Of a DNA stretch of 64,000 nt, positions 16,503-26,176 are shown in pieces (positions within the stretch are counted from its first letter, which is position 1; each line of letters opens with the position of its first letter). The translations under genes and the position numbers were made by a program. The notes below the pieces were generated by a model. That model was not told the DNA's origin. It saw only the letters and a list, made by a program, of their open reading frames with translations, and did not search any database. The stretch spans positions 1 through 64,000 of the forward strand of contig DATGGM010000124.1 in the NCBI GenBank assembly GCA_035308525.1, given 5' to 3'. The stretch comes from Bog-159 sp035308525 (GTDB taxonomy: Bacteria > Acidobacteriota > Terriglobia > Bryobacterales > Bryobacteraceae).

Positions 16503-17861
16503 TCACCTCACGGTGGCTATTCGCGTTTCCACAGGGACAGGCACGAAGTCCCGGTCCAGCTTACCGGACTTCACTTCATAAATGCGCACTTTGCCGTCGA
16601 AGCCACCGCTGGCCAGACGCTCGCCGTCGGGGCTGAACGCGATGGCATAGGTTCCTTTGCTCCCCTTGCACGCGGCGGCTCGTTCTCCGGTCTCGGTCTG
16701 GTACACAGGCACGGTTTCAGAGGCGCCCGCCACTGCGATCCGGCTGCCGTCCGGGGAAAATGCCAGGGCGAAGATGGCGCCGTCCTGTATTTCGAACTTG
16801 CGGATGAGCGTGGAATCATCGGCAATAATCATGGACGCGGGCCGGTCCATCATATACAGGTATGGAATCCGTTCTCCGCCGCCAATCAGAATCACATCGC
16901 GGGTGGGGTGCCGCGCGATGCCGGCCAATTCGCCGCGCATGGCGTTGATGTTCTCAATGAAGGAACCTGTAGCGGCGTCGGTGAGCTTGGCGGCCTGATC
17001 GCGGCCAACCGAGACGAGCCGCTTGCCATCCACTCCGAAAGCTGTGCCGAGTACCCAGTTTTCGTGGTTGGAGATTTTCAGGACCTCCCTTCCGGCGTCC
17101 ACGTCGATCACGCGCACGGTGTTATCCGCGCAGCCCACGGCCACGCGCTTCCCGTCCGGCGAAAACGAAGCGCCGAAGACCGTCTCATTAGTCAGCGTGA
17201 CCGAGTGGCGCAGCTTGCGCGACTCCACATCCCAGAGTTGGACCTCGCCGAAGCGCGCCGGAGTGCCGCCTGCCGCCATCAGGGTCTTGCCGTCCCGCGA
17301 GAACTGCAGCGATTGAATGCGGTCGGAAAGGCCGACCAGGCGCGCGGCCAATCCGGTCCCGTCGGCCTTGTGCAGCAACACTTCACGGTAGCCGGAGACG
17401 GCCAGCAGTGAGCCATCGGGCGAGTACTCCAGGGCCGTGATCACAGGCGGCAGATGATAGGTGGGGGGCTGGCCCAGAGCCGCGGTATCGCGCGCCTCTG
17501 GGGGCGTGTCGTCTTTGGCCCCGGCAGCGATCCAACCGCGGACCAATTCGATCTGGTCGTCGGGCAACGGCGGCGAGCCCAAGGGCATGCGCGGCTGGCG
17601 AGTGCCCTGGAGGTAGGCGATCACCAGGCTCTGCTGGGGCTGGGCGGCATTGAATGGGGCGCCCTTACTGCCGCCAGCGGCGAAGCTCTCGTAGCGTGTG
17701 AGATCCAGGCCTCCGGACTTCATCGCGGGCTGATGGCAGCTCTGGCAATTTCGTTGGATGATCGGGCGGATATCCCGAAAGTAGCTGACTCCGCCGGGTG
17801 CTTGCGCGCCGAGATTGCCGACGCACCAGACAGCCAGCAGCCAGCCCCTGTTCGCTTTCAT
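16503..17861 (-). CDS. Planctomycete-type cytochrome c / WD40 repeat protein (operon 1)
   Basis: From the ATG at 17861 the product is about 452 residues: signal peptide (GWLLAVWCVGNLGAQA), a PSCyt1-like cytochrome domain with C39-QS-C42-H43 and a MPLGSPPLP segment where a distal Met would lie, then a WD40-type beta-propeller (about 125-440) with repeated blocks such as ALEYSPDGSLLAVSG, GASFSPDGKRVAVG and AIAFSPDGERLASGG. It is the first gene of the operon running to 10130. The open frame reaches 17915, but 17861 gives a clean signal peptide. A periplasmic c-type haem protein with an interaction platform is the likely role; partners may be the DUF1549 and DUF1501 products. Confidence 0.85.
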   Translation of the reverse strand: MKANRGWLLAVWCVGNLGAQAPGGVSYFRDIRPIIQRNCQSCHQPAMKSGGLDLTRYESFAAGGSKGAPFNAAQPQQSLVIAYLQGTRQPRMPLGSPPLPDDQIELVRGWIAAGAKDDTPPEARDTAALGQPPTYHLPPVITALEYSPDGSLLAVSGYREVLLHKADGTGLAARLVGLSDRIQSLQFSRDGKTLMAAGGTPARFGEVQLWDVESRKLRHSVTLTNETVFGASFSPDGKRVAVGCADNTVRVIDVDAGREVLKISNHENWVLGTAFGVDGKRLVSVGRDQAAKLTDAATGSFIENINAMRGELAGIARHPTRDVILIGGGERIPYLYMMDRPASMIIADDSTLIRKFEIQDGAIFALAFSPDGSRIAVAGASETVPVYQTETGERAAACKGSKGTYAIAFSPDGERLASGGFDGKVRIYEVKSGKLDRDFVPVPVETRIATVR

Positions 17862-18426
17862 AGTACCCAGACTCGCCAGATATTGTACCAATCGCGTACG
17901 TCCAATGGCATTCAACGGCGCTTCGAGCAGCGGGCGGGAACGATGGTGGGGAAATGTGGGCGGTCCATGACTTGGGCATGGATCTAAGCGAGGCGGGTAT
18001 GAGTCGGCGGCTCGCCATGACCGCCGATTCCAAACAGCAGCGAGTCGCCGCGGCCGCGTCTAGTTGGTTCGCTGAAAATTCTTGGTCGAGGAAGTTGAAG
18101 TCCAAGACGCGAGGTTCCATCACGGTGTCAACTGGGCCGCGAAAGTTCGAAACGTGTCCAAACTGGGGACTGAAAAACGCCTTTACGAATCTCGCGTTTG
18201 CGGGCGACCGCAGTTGTGCATCGAACCTGCCGGTTTCTTACTCTGATAAGGCGCGTGAACCCGCGTCGTTTCGAGACTGACATTTGCGATTTTGGACAGC
18301 CGCGCGGCATGCCAGATCCATCCGCCCCAGTAGTTCATCGGTCGTCCTGAAGATCATCGCATCAACCTCCGCCGTGAACGATGCGATTGGTGTATGCTGA
18401 ATTCTCGCAAAGGAAGGGGGAAACTT
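17862..18426. other. Divergent intergenic region, no gene seen
   Basis: About 565 bases separate the cytochrome/WD40 operon (minus) from the tricorn-like gene (plus). Short open frames on both strands have no family signature. The region must hold both promoters; a TATGCT at about 18391-18396 could serve the plus-strand gene, but its match is only moderate. Confidence 0.35.
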
Positions 18427-21400
18427 ATGCGTCCTCTACTCGCCCTGGTGGCCTTCGCGGCTATCGGCATCGCCGATGACAGTCCACTGCTGGTGCAGAA
18501 GCCAACCTTGAGCAAGACCCATATCGTATTTACTTATGCGGGCGATCTTTGGAGCGTGCCCCGGCAGGGCGGCGACGCCGTGCGTCTCACCAGCGGAAGC
18601 GGCAACGAAACGGACCCGGCATTTTCGCCCGATGGGACGCGCATCGCTTTCACCGGCGAATACGACGGCAATGTGGACGTCTTCGTCCTTCCCGCTGGGG
18701 GCGGCGTGCCGAAGAGACTCACCTGGCACCCCGCGCCCGACTGGGTGTTGGGTTGGACGCCGGACGGGAAGCGGGTGATCTTCAGCTCGCCCCGAACCGC
18801 ATACTCGCGATTCGCCGAGATGTTCACCGTCCCAGCCGGCGGAGGCGTGGAGGAACGGCTGCCTTTTCCGAGCGGATACGAGGCTGCCATGTCACCCGAC
18901 GGGCAGTCGATTGCTTATGGGCCGATCGCGCGTGCTTTTACGATGTGGAAGAAGTATCGCGGCGGCCAGACCACGCGCATCTGGCTGGCCAAGCTTTCGG
19001 ACAGCAGCGTGACCAAGATCCCGCGTACCAACTCGAATGACTTCAATCCCATGTGGGCTGGAGACCGGGTCTTCTTCCTGTCGGACCGCAACGGCCCCAC
19101 GACGCTGTTCTTCTACGATACAAAAACCAGCCAAGTCCGGGAGGCCATTCACAATCAGGGCCTGGACATCAAGTCCGCCTCGCTGGGCCCGGATGCCATC
19201 GTGTACGAGCAGTTCGGAGGGATTTCCCTCTATGACCTGAAGTCCGGCGAGACGAAGCTGGTCCGCATTCGCGTGGAGGGCGATTTTGCGGAGGTGCGCG
19301 AGAGGCTGGTCAATACCGGGAAGCGCCTGATCACACCGGCGGTCTCGCCGAACGGCGCGCGGGCCGTTTTTGCGGGGCGCGGCGATATCATCACGGTTCC
19401 CGCGGAAAAAGGCGATCCGCGCGATCTGACCAACACGCCGGGAGTCATGGAACGGGAACCGCAGTGGTCGCCGGACGGCAAGAGCATTGCGTACCTTTCG
19501 GACGAATCGGGCGAGTACGCGCTACATGTGCGGCCGCAGAACGGCGCCGGCGAAGTCGCGAAAATTGGGTTGAAGCCGGGCTTCTATCTTGCCCCGCGCT
19601 ACTCTCCGGATAGCCGGAAGATCGCGCTGGTGGACAGTTTCCAGCGTCTTTGGTACGTGGACCTGGAGACGAAGCGGCAGGTGGAAATCGCACAGGATAC
19701 CTACCAGATGCGCAGCGGGAACATTGCCGGCGCATGGTCTCCCGACAGCAAATGGCTGGCGTACTCGCGGGTGCTGCCGAACGAATTGAGCGCCATTTAT
19801 CTCTACTCGCTGGCGGATGCGAAATCCACGCAGGTGACCGATGGGATGAGCGACGCCACGAACCCCGTATTCGATAAAGACGGCAAGTATATCTATTTCA
19901 CGGCCAGCACCAATTCGGGAGAAGGCTTGGGACTGGACGTCCATGCCATGGGGCGGACCTCGACCAGCTCGATTTACCTGGCGGTGCTCGACAAAACGCT
20001 GTCCTCTCCGTTTGCTCCGGAAAGCGACGAAGAAAAAGCAGCCGAAGACAAGAAGCCCGCGGAGGGTGAAAAAGGCGAAACAGACGTAGCCAAGCCGGCC
20101 GAAGGACCCAAGCCAAAGGCGGGCGTCCCGAACGTGAAAATCGATCTGGACGGGATCGACCAGCGAATTCTGTCCGTGCCGATGCCGCGGCGGCGGTACA
20201 CGGCGCTGCACGTCGGGAAGGCGGGAATTCTTCTAGCGGTGGAAGCGGGGCCGCCGGCTTTAGATGGTCCGGGTGAGAATCCGCCCGGGCAGATCGTCCA
20301 CCGGTACGATCTGAAAACTCGCAAGAGCGACGTCCCGCTGACCGGAGTGAACAACTTCCAAATGTCGTTTGGCGGCGAGAAAGCGCTCTATCAACAAGGC
20401 GAAAATTGGATCGTCGCGGCCCTCGGACCGATGGCTGACGGACACGGAGGAGGCGGGCCAAAACCACCGGCCGACGCCGAACATGGCGTGCTGAAGACTT
20501 CCAACATCGAAGTCCGGGTGGATCCGGTCCAGGAATGGAAACAGATGTATCACGAAGCGTGGCGAACCGAGCGCTACTTTTTCTACGATCGCAACACCCA
20601 CGGGCTGGATCTGAAAGAGGCGGAGAAGAAGTACGAGCCGTACCTCCGCAACGTCGCCGCCAGAAGCGATCTGACGTATCTGTTCCAGGAAATGCTGGGC
20701 AACATGGTAGTGAGTCACATGGGAACGGGCGGTGGCGATCTGCCCGAGGCGAAGCACGTCGAGACAGGCTTGCTGGGCTGTGATTACGAGGTTGCCAACG
20801 GAAGATACCGGTTTCTCCGGGTCTATAGCGGCGAGAATTGGAATCCGCAACTGCGGGCGCCGCTGACCCAGCCGGGTGTGAATGTCAAGGCGGGAGAGTA
20901 CCTGTTGTCGGTGAACGGGCGCGAGGTGCGGCCTCCGGAAAACGTCTACAGTTTCTTCGAAGGGCTGGCGGACAAATCCACACTACTGCGTGTGGGCCTG
21001 GACCCCAACGGCGCCGGAGCGCGAGAGGTAAACGTGGTTCCCGTGCCGGACGAGGCCAGGCTGCGAAACCTGGCGTGGATCGAGGAGAACCGGCGCAAGG
21101 TCGACCAGATGACCGGCGGCAAGGTCGCCTACATCTACATGCCGGATACGGCCAGCGGCGGACTGACGGCGTTCAATCGCTACTTTTACGCGCAGATCGG
21201 AAAGGAGGCCGCGATTGTGGACGAGCGTTTCAACGGGGGTGGTCTGCTGGCCACGGACATTGCCGAGATCCTCAATCGAAAGCTGTTAAGCGCGGCATCC
21301 AACCGGGTGGGAGAACCGCTGGTGCAGCCGCAGGGGATTTTCGGGCCGAAGGTGATGATCATCAACGAACGGGCAGGCTCGGGCGGGGATGCCATGCCCT

Positions 21401-21735
21401 GGTATTTTAGGCGGGCCGGCGTGGGCAAGTTGATCGGCACCCGCACCTGGGGCGGGCTGGTGGGTATGGCCGGAGGGCCGGTGCTAATGGATGGAGGGTT
21501 CGTAGGCGCCCCCAGTTCGGGCATCTACAATCCCGTCTCGGGCGAGTGGGAAGTGGAAAACATCGGCGTCCCGCCGGATATCGAAGTCGAGCAAGACCCG
21601 GCACTCATTCGGCAGGGCCATGACCCGCAGTTGGAGAAGGCGGTGGAAGTCGTCTTGGAGGAACTGAAGACGAACCCGCCTCCGAAGCTTCGTCATCCGG
21701 CTTTTCCGAACTACCACGGTTCGGCGGCGCCATAG
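18427..21735 (+). CDS. Tricorn protease homologue (S41-family serine protease with beta-propellers)
   Basis: The 1102-residue product has a signal peptide (PLLALVAFAAIGIADD), two WD40/TolB-like beta-propellers (about 20-560) with repeats such as DPAFSPDGTRIAFTGEYDG, a charged linker near 530-570, a tricorn C1 domain with the Ser-His pair in VVSHMGTGGGD, a PDZ-like domain (about 800-880), and a C-terminal S41-type catalytic core. The nucleophile is expected in NERAGSGGDAMPW at about Ser985. Archaeal tricorn degrades proteasome-released peptides in the cytosol; this copy appears to be exported, so it probably processes periplasmic or extracellular peptides. I choose the ATG at 18427 because GGAAGGGGG precedes it and the leader starts there. 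It appears monocistronic. Confidence 0.9.
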   Translation: MRPLLALVAFAAIGIADDSPLLVQKPTLSKTHIVFTYAGDLWSVPRQGGDAVRLTSGSGNETDPAFSPDGTRIAFTGEYDGNVDVFVLPAGGGVPKRLTWHPAPDWVLGWTPDGKRVIFSSPRTAYSRFAEMFTVPAGGGVEERLPFPSGYEAAMSPDGQSIAYGPIARAFTMWKKYRGGQTTRIWLAKLSDSSVTKIPRTNSNDFNPMWAGDRVFFLSDRNGPTTLFFYDTKTSQVREAIHNQGLDIKSASLGPDAIVYEQFGGISLYDLKSGETKLVRIRVEGDFAEVRERLVNTGKRLITPAVSPNGARAVFAGRGDIITVPAEKGDPRDLTNTPGVMEREPQWSPDGKSIAYLSDESGEYALHVRPQNGAGEVAKIGLKPGFYLAPRYSPDSRKIALVDSFQRLWYVDLETKRQVEIAQDTYQMRSGNIAGAWSPDSKWLAYSRVLPNELSAIYLYSLADAKSTQVTDGMSDATNPVFDKDGKYIYFTASTNSGEGLGLDVHAMGRTSTSSIYLAVLDKTLSSPFAPESDEEKAAEDKKPAEGEKGETDVAKPAEGPKPKAGVPNVKIDLDGIDQRILSVPMPRRRYTALHVGKAGILLAVEAGPPALDGPGENPPGQIVHRYDLKTRKSDVPLTGVNNFQMSFGGEKALYQQGENWIVAALGPMADGHGGGGPKPPADAEHGVLKTSNIEVRVDPVQEWKQMYHEAWRTERYFFYDRNTHGLDLKEAEKKYEPYLRNVAARSDLTYLFQEMLGNMVVSHMGTGGGDLPEAKHVETGLLGCDYEVANGRYRFLRVYSGENWNPQLRAPLTQPGVNVKAGEYLLSVNGREVRPPENVYSFFEGLADKSTLLRVGLDPNGAGAREVNVVPVPDEARLRNLAWIEENRRKVDQMTGGKVAYIYMPDTASGGLTAFNRYFYAQIGKEAAIVDERFNGGGLLATDIAEILNRKLLSAASNRVGEPLVQPQGIFGPKVMIINERAGSGGDAMPWYFRRAGVGKLIGTRTWGGLVGMAGGPVLMDGGFVGAPSSGIYNPVSGEWEVENIGVPPDIEVEQDPALIRQGHDPQLEKAVEVVLEELKTNPPPKLRHPAFPNYHGSAAP

Positions 21736-22164
21736 ATCGACATTTTCGGTGGGCGCCGCGTGCCGTTGAGGTGATCGGCCAGCAGGGCGGCGTGCGTCGC
21801 CGTGGCCGCGCAGGTTGTGATTTGAGCCGGCGCGCCTGTGTATTCGCAACGCGCCACCGCGCGGATGCAAGGACGTTCGGCATGGGCAGCATTCGCCGGG
21901 CCGACCACGATTCACCGCCGATGGGTACCGCGTGGCCCATCGTAGAGATCGGCCATTTCCATCGCCGACGATCCCAACCAAAGTAGGGGAAGCGTGCGCG
22001 ACCAACCGTCCGGAAATCCCGATACGGGAAGTCGAAGAGCAAGTTTTACGTCCCCCGTGCCCAGCTGTCGCGCCAGCCGCCCCCGGCTCAACCAATTCAA
22101 CCACAAGCGCTCCGATCGTCCAGGAGTTACCATCAAATATGGCCTACCCCATAAAGAGGCCCTT
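21736..22164. other. Intergenic region with a possible decayed minus-strand gene
   Basis: No intact gene is seen. On the minus strand two short frames in different phases (about 22100-21912 and 21908-21711) read as protein-like sequence: the first contains LPLLWLGSSAMEMADLYDG, the second CAATATHAALLADHLNG and ends in a TAG inside the tail of the tricorn gene. A single frameshift near 21910 would join them. I do not recognise the family. The region also contains the start signals of the GMC gene. Confidence 0.3.
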
Positions 22165-23847
22165 ATGTCAGAATCACGCCACGACTTTGATTTCATCGTG
22201 ATCGGCTCCGGCTTCGGCGGCAGCGTCACCGCGCATCGGCTCACCGAAAAGGGCTACCGCGTAGCAGTGATCGAAATGGGACGCCGCTGGACGCCCCAAA
22301 ACCTGCCGAGCACTAACTGGATCCTCTGGCGCTGGATCTGGCGTCCGCGCCTGGCCCTGCGCGGCTTCTTCAACATGGAGTTCTTCAAGCACGTCGTCAT
22401 CGTCCATGGCTGCGCCGTCGGCGGCGGATCCATCACCTACGCCAACACTATGCTGGTGCCGCAGCCATCCGTTTGGGGCAACGGTTCCTGGGCCGGACTG
22501 GCCGACTGGAAAGCCGAGATGCCCCGTCATTATGACACCGCCATCCGCACCCTGGGCGTTGTGGAGAATCGCATCCTGGGACCGGCCGACTACTTTCTGA
22601 AACAGGCTGCGGACGCCAGCGGCGTGGGCCACACCTTCTATCGAACCCAGGTGGCCGTCTTCCAGCCGCCTGAAGGAGAGGCCGGCGGCCAAACTTATCC
22701 CGATCCGTACTTCGGCGGCGAAGGCCCGGAGCGCTCCACCTGCGTCGGCTGCGGCGGCTGCATGGTGGGCTGCCGCTACAACGCCAAAAACAGTCTCGAC
22801 AAGAACTATCTCTACCTCGCGGAGAAGCACGGCGCGCAAGTTTTCGCCGAAACCCGGGTTATAGACGTGCGGCCACTCGACGGCGCCGCGGACGGCAGCG
22901 CCGGCTACGAGGTGCATACCGTGAGCTCCACCTCGTTCTTTCGCAAACAGCCTGGCCGCTTCACCTGCCGCGGGGTAGTCTTTGCGGCCTCCGCGCTGGG
23001 CACCCTGGACCTGCTCTTCCGCCTCAAGTTGCGGGGCTCCCTGCCAGCGCTTAGCGATCAGATCGGCAACTTCGTGCGCACCAACGCCGAGTCCCTGATA
23101 GGCGTGCGCGTCCCCGGCAGCCGCGAAGATCTTTCCAAGGGCATCGCCATCGGATCGGGCATCTACCTCGATGACTACACACACATCGAGGTCGTGCGGT
23201 ATCCCGCCGGCTCGGATGCCATCGGCGGCCTCTCCACCATCCTCACCGGCGGCCGGCCCGGACCCACGCGCATCCTCTCGTGGCTCGGCACGCTGGCCGC
23301 CTCCCTGCTCCGACATCCCGTCCGCACCGTGCGCGCTCTCCACCCCTTCGGCTGGGCGCGCGAATCGGTCCTGTTCCTCTGCATGCAGACGCTCGACGGG
23401 CACATTCGCATGCGCCTGCGCCGCCGCTGGTTCTATCCCTTTCGCAAGATCCTGGTGAGCCAGGGGAACAAGGTTCCCACGTTCATCCCGCAGGCCAACC
23501 GGTTCGCGCAGAAGGCCGCCAAGCTGATCGGCGGGACCCCCATCAGCGCCCTCACCGAAATTCTATTCAACGTGCCGGTGACCGCGCACATCATGGGCGG
23601 CTGTCCCATGGGCGCCTCAGCAGCCGACGGCGTGGTGGATCATCGCAGCCGTGTCTTCGGTTATCGCAATATGTATATCTGCGACGGCTCCGTGCTGTCT
23701 GCAAACCTGGGAGTCAACCCCAGCCTCACCATCTGCGCGGTCACCGAGCGCGCCATGAGCTTCATTCCAACGGCGCCGGAAGCAGATGACTGCCCTAACC
23801 CGCTTACGACGGGTGGACACTCGCGTGCAGCTCCTTGTGCTGGCTGA
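22165..23847 (+). CDS. GMC-family FAD-dependent oxidoreductase (cholesterol oxidase-like)
   Basis: The 560-residue protein starts with an FAD Rossmann motif (FDFIVIGSGFGGSVTAHRL). It has a Cys-rich stretch CVGCGGCMVGCRYNAKNSLD at about 192-211, typical of the cholesterol-oxidase-like GMC branch, and a C-terminal block with MGGCPMGAS and CDGSVLSANLGVNPSLTICA carrying the catalytic His/Asn region. It probably oxidises an alcohol or sterol-like substrate; the substrate is unknown. The ATG at 22165 has AAGAGG six bases upstream; the frame stays open to 21994, but that part lacks family similarity. Its 3' end overlaps the convergent MFS gene by 44 bases. Confidence 0.85.
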   Translation: MSESRHDFDFIVIGSGFGGSVTAHRLTEKGYRVAVIEMGRRWTPQNLPSTNWILWRWIWRPRLALRGFFNMEFFKHVVIVHGCAVGGGSITYANTMLVPQPSVWGNGSWAGLADWKAEMPRHYDTAIRTLGVVENRILGPADYFLKQAADASGVGHTFYRTQVAVFQPPEGEAGGQTYPDPYFGGEGPERSTCVGCGGCMVGCRYNAKNSLDKNYLYLAEKHGAQVFAETRVIDVRPLDGAADGSAGYEVHTVSSTSFFRKQPGRFTCRGVVFAASALGTLDLLFRLKLRGSLPALSDQIGNFVRTNAESLIGVRVPGSREDLSKGIAIGSGIYLDDYTHIEVVRYPAGSDAIGGLSTILTGGRPGPTRILSWLGTLAASLLRHPVRTVRALHPFGWARESVLFLCMQTLDGHIRMRLRRRWFYPFRKILVSQGNKVPTFIPQANRFAQKAAKLIGGTPISALTEILFNVPVTAHIMGGCPMGASAADGVVDHRSRVFGYRNMYICDGSVLSANLGVNPSLTICAVTERAMSFIPTAPEADDCPNPLTTGGHSRAAPCAG

Positions 23848-25222
23848 CGTTGTCCCCGTCTTCCCTCCGCAATCCGCGAAAGATCATCGTGGATAGGATG
23901 GTGAACGCTCCCAATACGAAAAACGCCTGGTGAATGCCGTGAATCATTTCACCGCCGCTGACGTTTAAGCGGTCCGGAACGAAGATCGCCGTGGCCAGCG
24001 ACGCCGACGCCACGCCGAAGCTCATCGACATCTGTTGCATGGTGCTGGCAATGGAGCTGGCGTTACTGGTCTGCGCTGCGTCGACGTCCGCATAGACCAG
24101 CGTGTTCATGGCAGTGAACTGCAGCGAGCTGAAGAATCCGAAGCAGAATGCCTGCGCCACGATTAACCACACCGGCGTGCCCGGACCGATGGTCGCGAAG
24201 AACATGATCAACAGTCCCAGGATCGTGGTGTTGGAAATCAACACCGCGCGATACCCGAAGCGCGCCAGAATCGCCGGCATGGTCATCTTCAGGCTCATAG
24301 CGGCCACTGCCTGCGGCATCATCAGCAGCCCCGATTGAATCGGCGTGAAGCCCAGCCCCACCTGGTATAGCAGCGGAAGAAGAAACGGAATGCCGCCGAT
24401 GCCGATCCGGGTGAAGAAGCTACCGCTCACCGCCGCGCGGAACGTGCGAATGCTAAACAGGACCAGGTTCAGCAAGGGAAACGGCGTCCTCGACCCATGC
24501 ACTCCGTAGGCCGTCAGCAGCATCACGGAGACGACCAGTAATCCCACGATCTCCCGCGCGCTCAGCGTATGTTCCCCGAACACTTCCAGTACGTAGGAGA
24601 GCAGCGCCACGCCCGAGCCGAAAAGGACCAGTCCGATAAAATCCAGCGGGCTGGTGCGTTCTTCCCTGAAGTCCGGCAGGTGCCGGTAGACCATGTACAA
24701 ACCCGCCAGCCCGATCGGCAGGTTGACGAAGAAGATCACCCGCCAGTGCAGGTAAGCCACAATCATTCCGCCCGCAACCGGACCCAGCATCGGACCAACC
24801 AGCCCCGGGATGGCCACGAAACTCATGGCGCGTACCAGTTCGTATTTGGCGAACGTCCGCACCAGCGTCAGCCGGCCCACTGGGACCATCATGGCGCCGC
24901 CGCAGCCTTGCAGTATTCGGCAGGCCACCAGCAGGTGAATCTCGCTGGATATCCCGCACAGCAGCGAGCCCAGCGTAAATAGCCCGATGGCCGAGGCGAA
25001 GACCCGCCGCGTGCCGAACCGGTCGGCCATCCATCCGCTGATCGGAATGAACACGGCTAAGCTGAGCGTGTAACTGGCCAGTACCGACTTCATGCTCAGC
25101 GGAGCCACCCTCAGCGCCGCCGCGATCGTCGGCACGGCGGTGTTCAGGATTGTCGTGTCCAGCGACTCCATGAAGAACGCCACCGCCACCAGCCACGGCA
25201 GCAGCCGCTTAGAGGCATCCAT
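23804..25222 (-). CDS. MFS multidrug exporter, DHA2 (EmrB/QacA-like) family
   Basis: The 472-residue protein has the 14-helix DHA2 layout. It shows motif D1-like LDTTILNTAVPTIAAALRV in helix 1, motif A GWMADRFGTRRVF between helices 2 and 3, and motif C-like GLVGPMLGPVAGG in helix 5. Such transporters export hydrophobic drugs by proton antiport. No adaptor (EmrA) or regulator gene is adjacent. It is divergent from the aldo/keto reductase gene, with 54 bases between the start codons, and convergent with the GMC gene, whose last 44 bases it overlaps. Confidence 0.88.
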   Translation of the reverse strand: MDASKRLLPWLVAVAFFMESLDTTILNTAVPTIAAALRVAPLSMKSVLASYTLSLAVFIPISGWMADRFGTRRVFASAIGLFTLGSLLCGISSEIHLLVACRILQGCGGAMMVPVGRLTLVRTFAKYELVRAMSFVAIPGLVGPMLGPVAGGMIVAYLHWRVIFFVNLPIGLAGLYMVYRHLPDFREERTSPLDFIGLVLFGSGVALLSYVLEVFGEHTLSAREIVGLLVVSVMLLTAYGVHGSRTPFPLLNLVLFSIRTFRAAVSGSFFTRIGIGGIPFLLPLLYQVGLGFTPIQSGLLMMPQAVAAMSLKMTMPAILARFGYRAVLISNTTILGLLIMFFATIGPGTPVWLIVAQAFCFGFFSSLQFTAMNTLVYADVDAAQTSNASSIASTMQQMSMSFGVASASLATAIFVPDRLNVSGGEMIHGIHQAFFVLGAFTILSTMIFRGLRREDGDNVSQHKELHASVHPS

Positions 25223-25276
25223 CTGTTCAAGATACCCGATGTGGTGGAGTGCTACAGTGTCAGTCAGGAGAGCTGC

Positions 25277-26167
25277 ATGTCACAACTCACCAGACGCGAT
25301 TTCTTCCGGGCCGGGGTAGCGGCCTCCGTCCTATCCGCCACCGGTGGCCTGGCTCCGGCCAAGCACAAGCGCGCGGCTACGGACTGGGTAAAGCTGGGCA
25401 ATTCCAAAGTCAAAGTCACCCGCCTGGCCTTCGGCACCGGCACTTTCGGCGGACGCGTCCAGCGCGAATTGGGGCAGCCTGAATTCACCCGCCTGGTCCG
25501 CTACGCTTACGATCACGGAATCCGCTTCTTCGAAACGGCCGAGAGCTACCACGGCATGCCGGAAATGCTGGGTATCGCGCTACAGGGCCTGCCGCGCGAC
25601 AGCTACCGTCTGATGACCAAGTACAGCACTCCCGCCCAGGGCGATCCCGCGCCCAAGATCGACCAGTTCCGCAAGCAGCTCAACACCGAATACATCGATA
25701 TCCTGCTGTTGCATTGCCTGCGCCCGCCTACCTGGGCCGCCGACTACGAGAGCCTCATGGACGGCTTCTCCCTGGCGCAGCAGAAGAAGATTATCGCCTC
25801 TCACGGCGCGTCCATCCACGGCCTGCCCGCACTGCGCACCATCCCCGGCAATCGCTGGCTCGAAATCGCCATGATCCGCATGAACCACAACGGGACCAAG
25901 ATGGATACACCCGAAATGCGCGACGTGGATCAACCCGGCAACGTCGAGGAAGTGGTGGCGCACACCCGCAAGGTGCACGCGCAGGGCATGGGGGTGATCA
26001 GCATGAAGCTCGCCGGCGAGGGGCGCTTCAAAACCGCGGAAGATCGCGATGCCGCCATGAAGTTCGCCATGAACCTGGGCTGCGTGGATTCGGTGACGAT
26101 CGGATTCAAGAATACGGCGGAGATCGACGATGCCATCGAGCGCATGCACCGCGTGCTGAACGCCTAG
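25277..26167 (+). CDS. Aldo/keto reductase, Tat-exported
   Basis: From the ATG at 25277 (AGGAG seven bases upstream) the product is 296 residues. It starts with a twin-arginine leader (TRRDFFRAGVAASVLSATGG), followed by an AKR-type TIM barrel beginning KLGNSKVKVTRLAFGTGTFG. Of the catalytic tetrad, Tyr (ESYHG), Lys (MTKYS) and His (LLLHC) are visible, while the Asp position reads Glu (FFETAES). The C terminus lacks a ferredoxin domain. Export of an AKR by Tat fits a cofactor-loaded, folded enzyme. The substrate is unknown. The gene stands alone between a divergent MFS gene and a convergent small gene. Confidence 0.85.
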   Translation: MSQLTRRDFFRAGVAASVLSATGGLAPAKHKRAATDWVKLGNSKVKVTRLAFGTGTFGGRVQRELGQPEFTRLVRYAYDHGIRFFETAESYHGMPEMLGIALQGLPRDSYRLMTKYSTPAQGDPAPKIDQFRKQLNTEYIDILLLHCLRPPTWAADYESLMDGFSLAQQKKIIASHGASIHGLPALRTIPGNRWLEIAMIRMNHNGTKMDTPEMRDVDQPGNVEEVVAHTRKVHAQGMGVISMKLAGEGRFKTAEDRDAAMKFAMNLGCVDSVTIGFKNTAEIDDAIERMHRVLNA

Positions 26168-26176
26168 GCGCTCCCG

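Noticed and set aside
17954..18280. A 108-codon plus-strand frame upstream of the tricorn-like gene
   Set aside because: No ribosome site, no recognisable domain, and irregular composition; treated as intergenic.
22174..23403. A 409-codon open frame on the minus strand opposite the GMC oxidoreductase gene
   Set aside because: Its translation has no family signature and is rich in Ala/Gly/Arg as expected for a GC-rich shadow. The plus-strand frame has unmistakable GMC motifs throughout.
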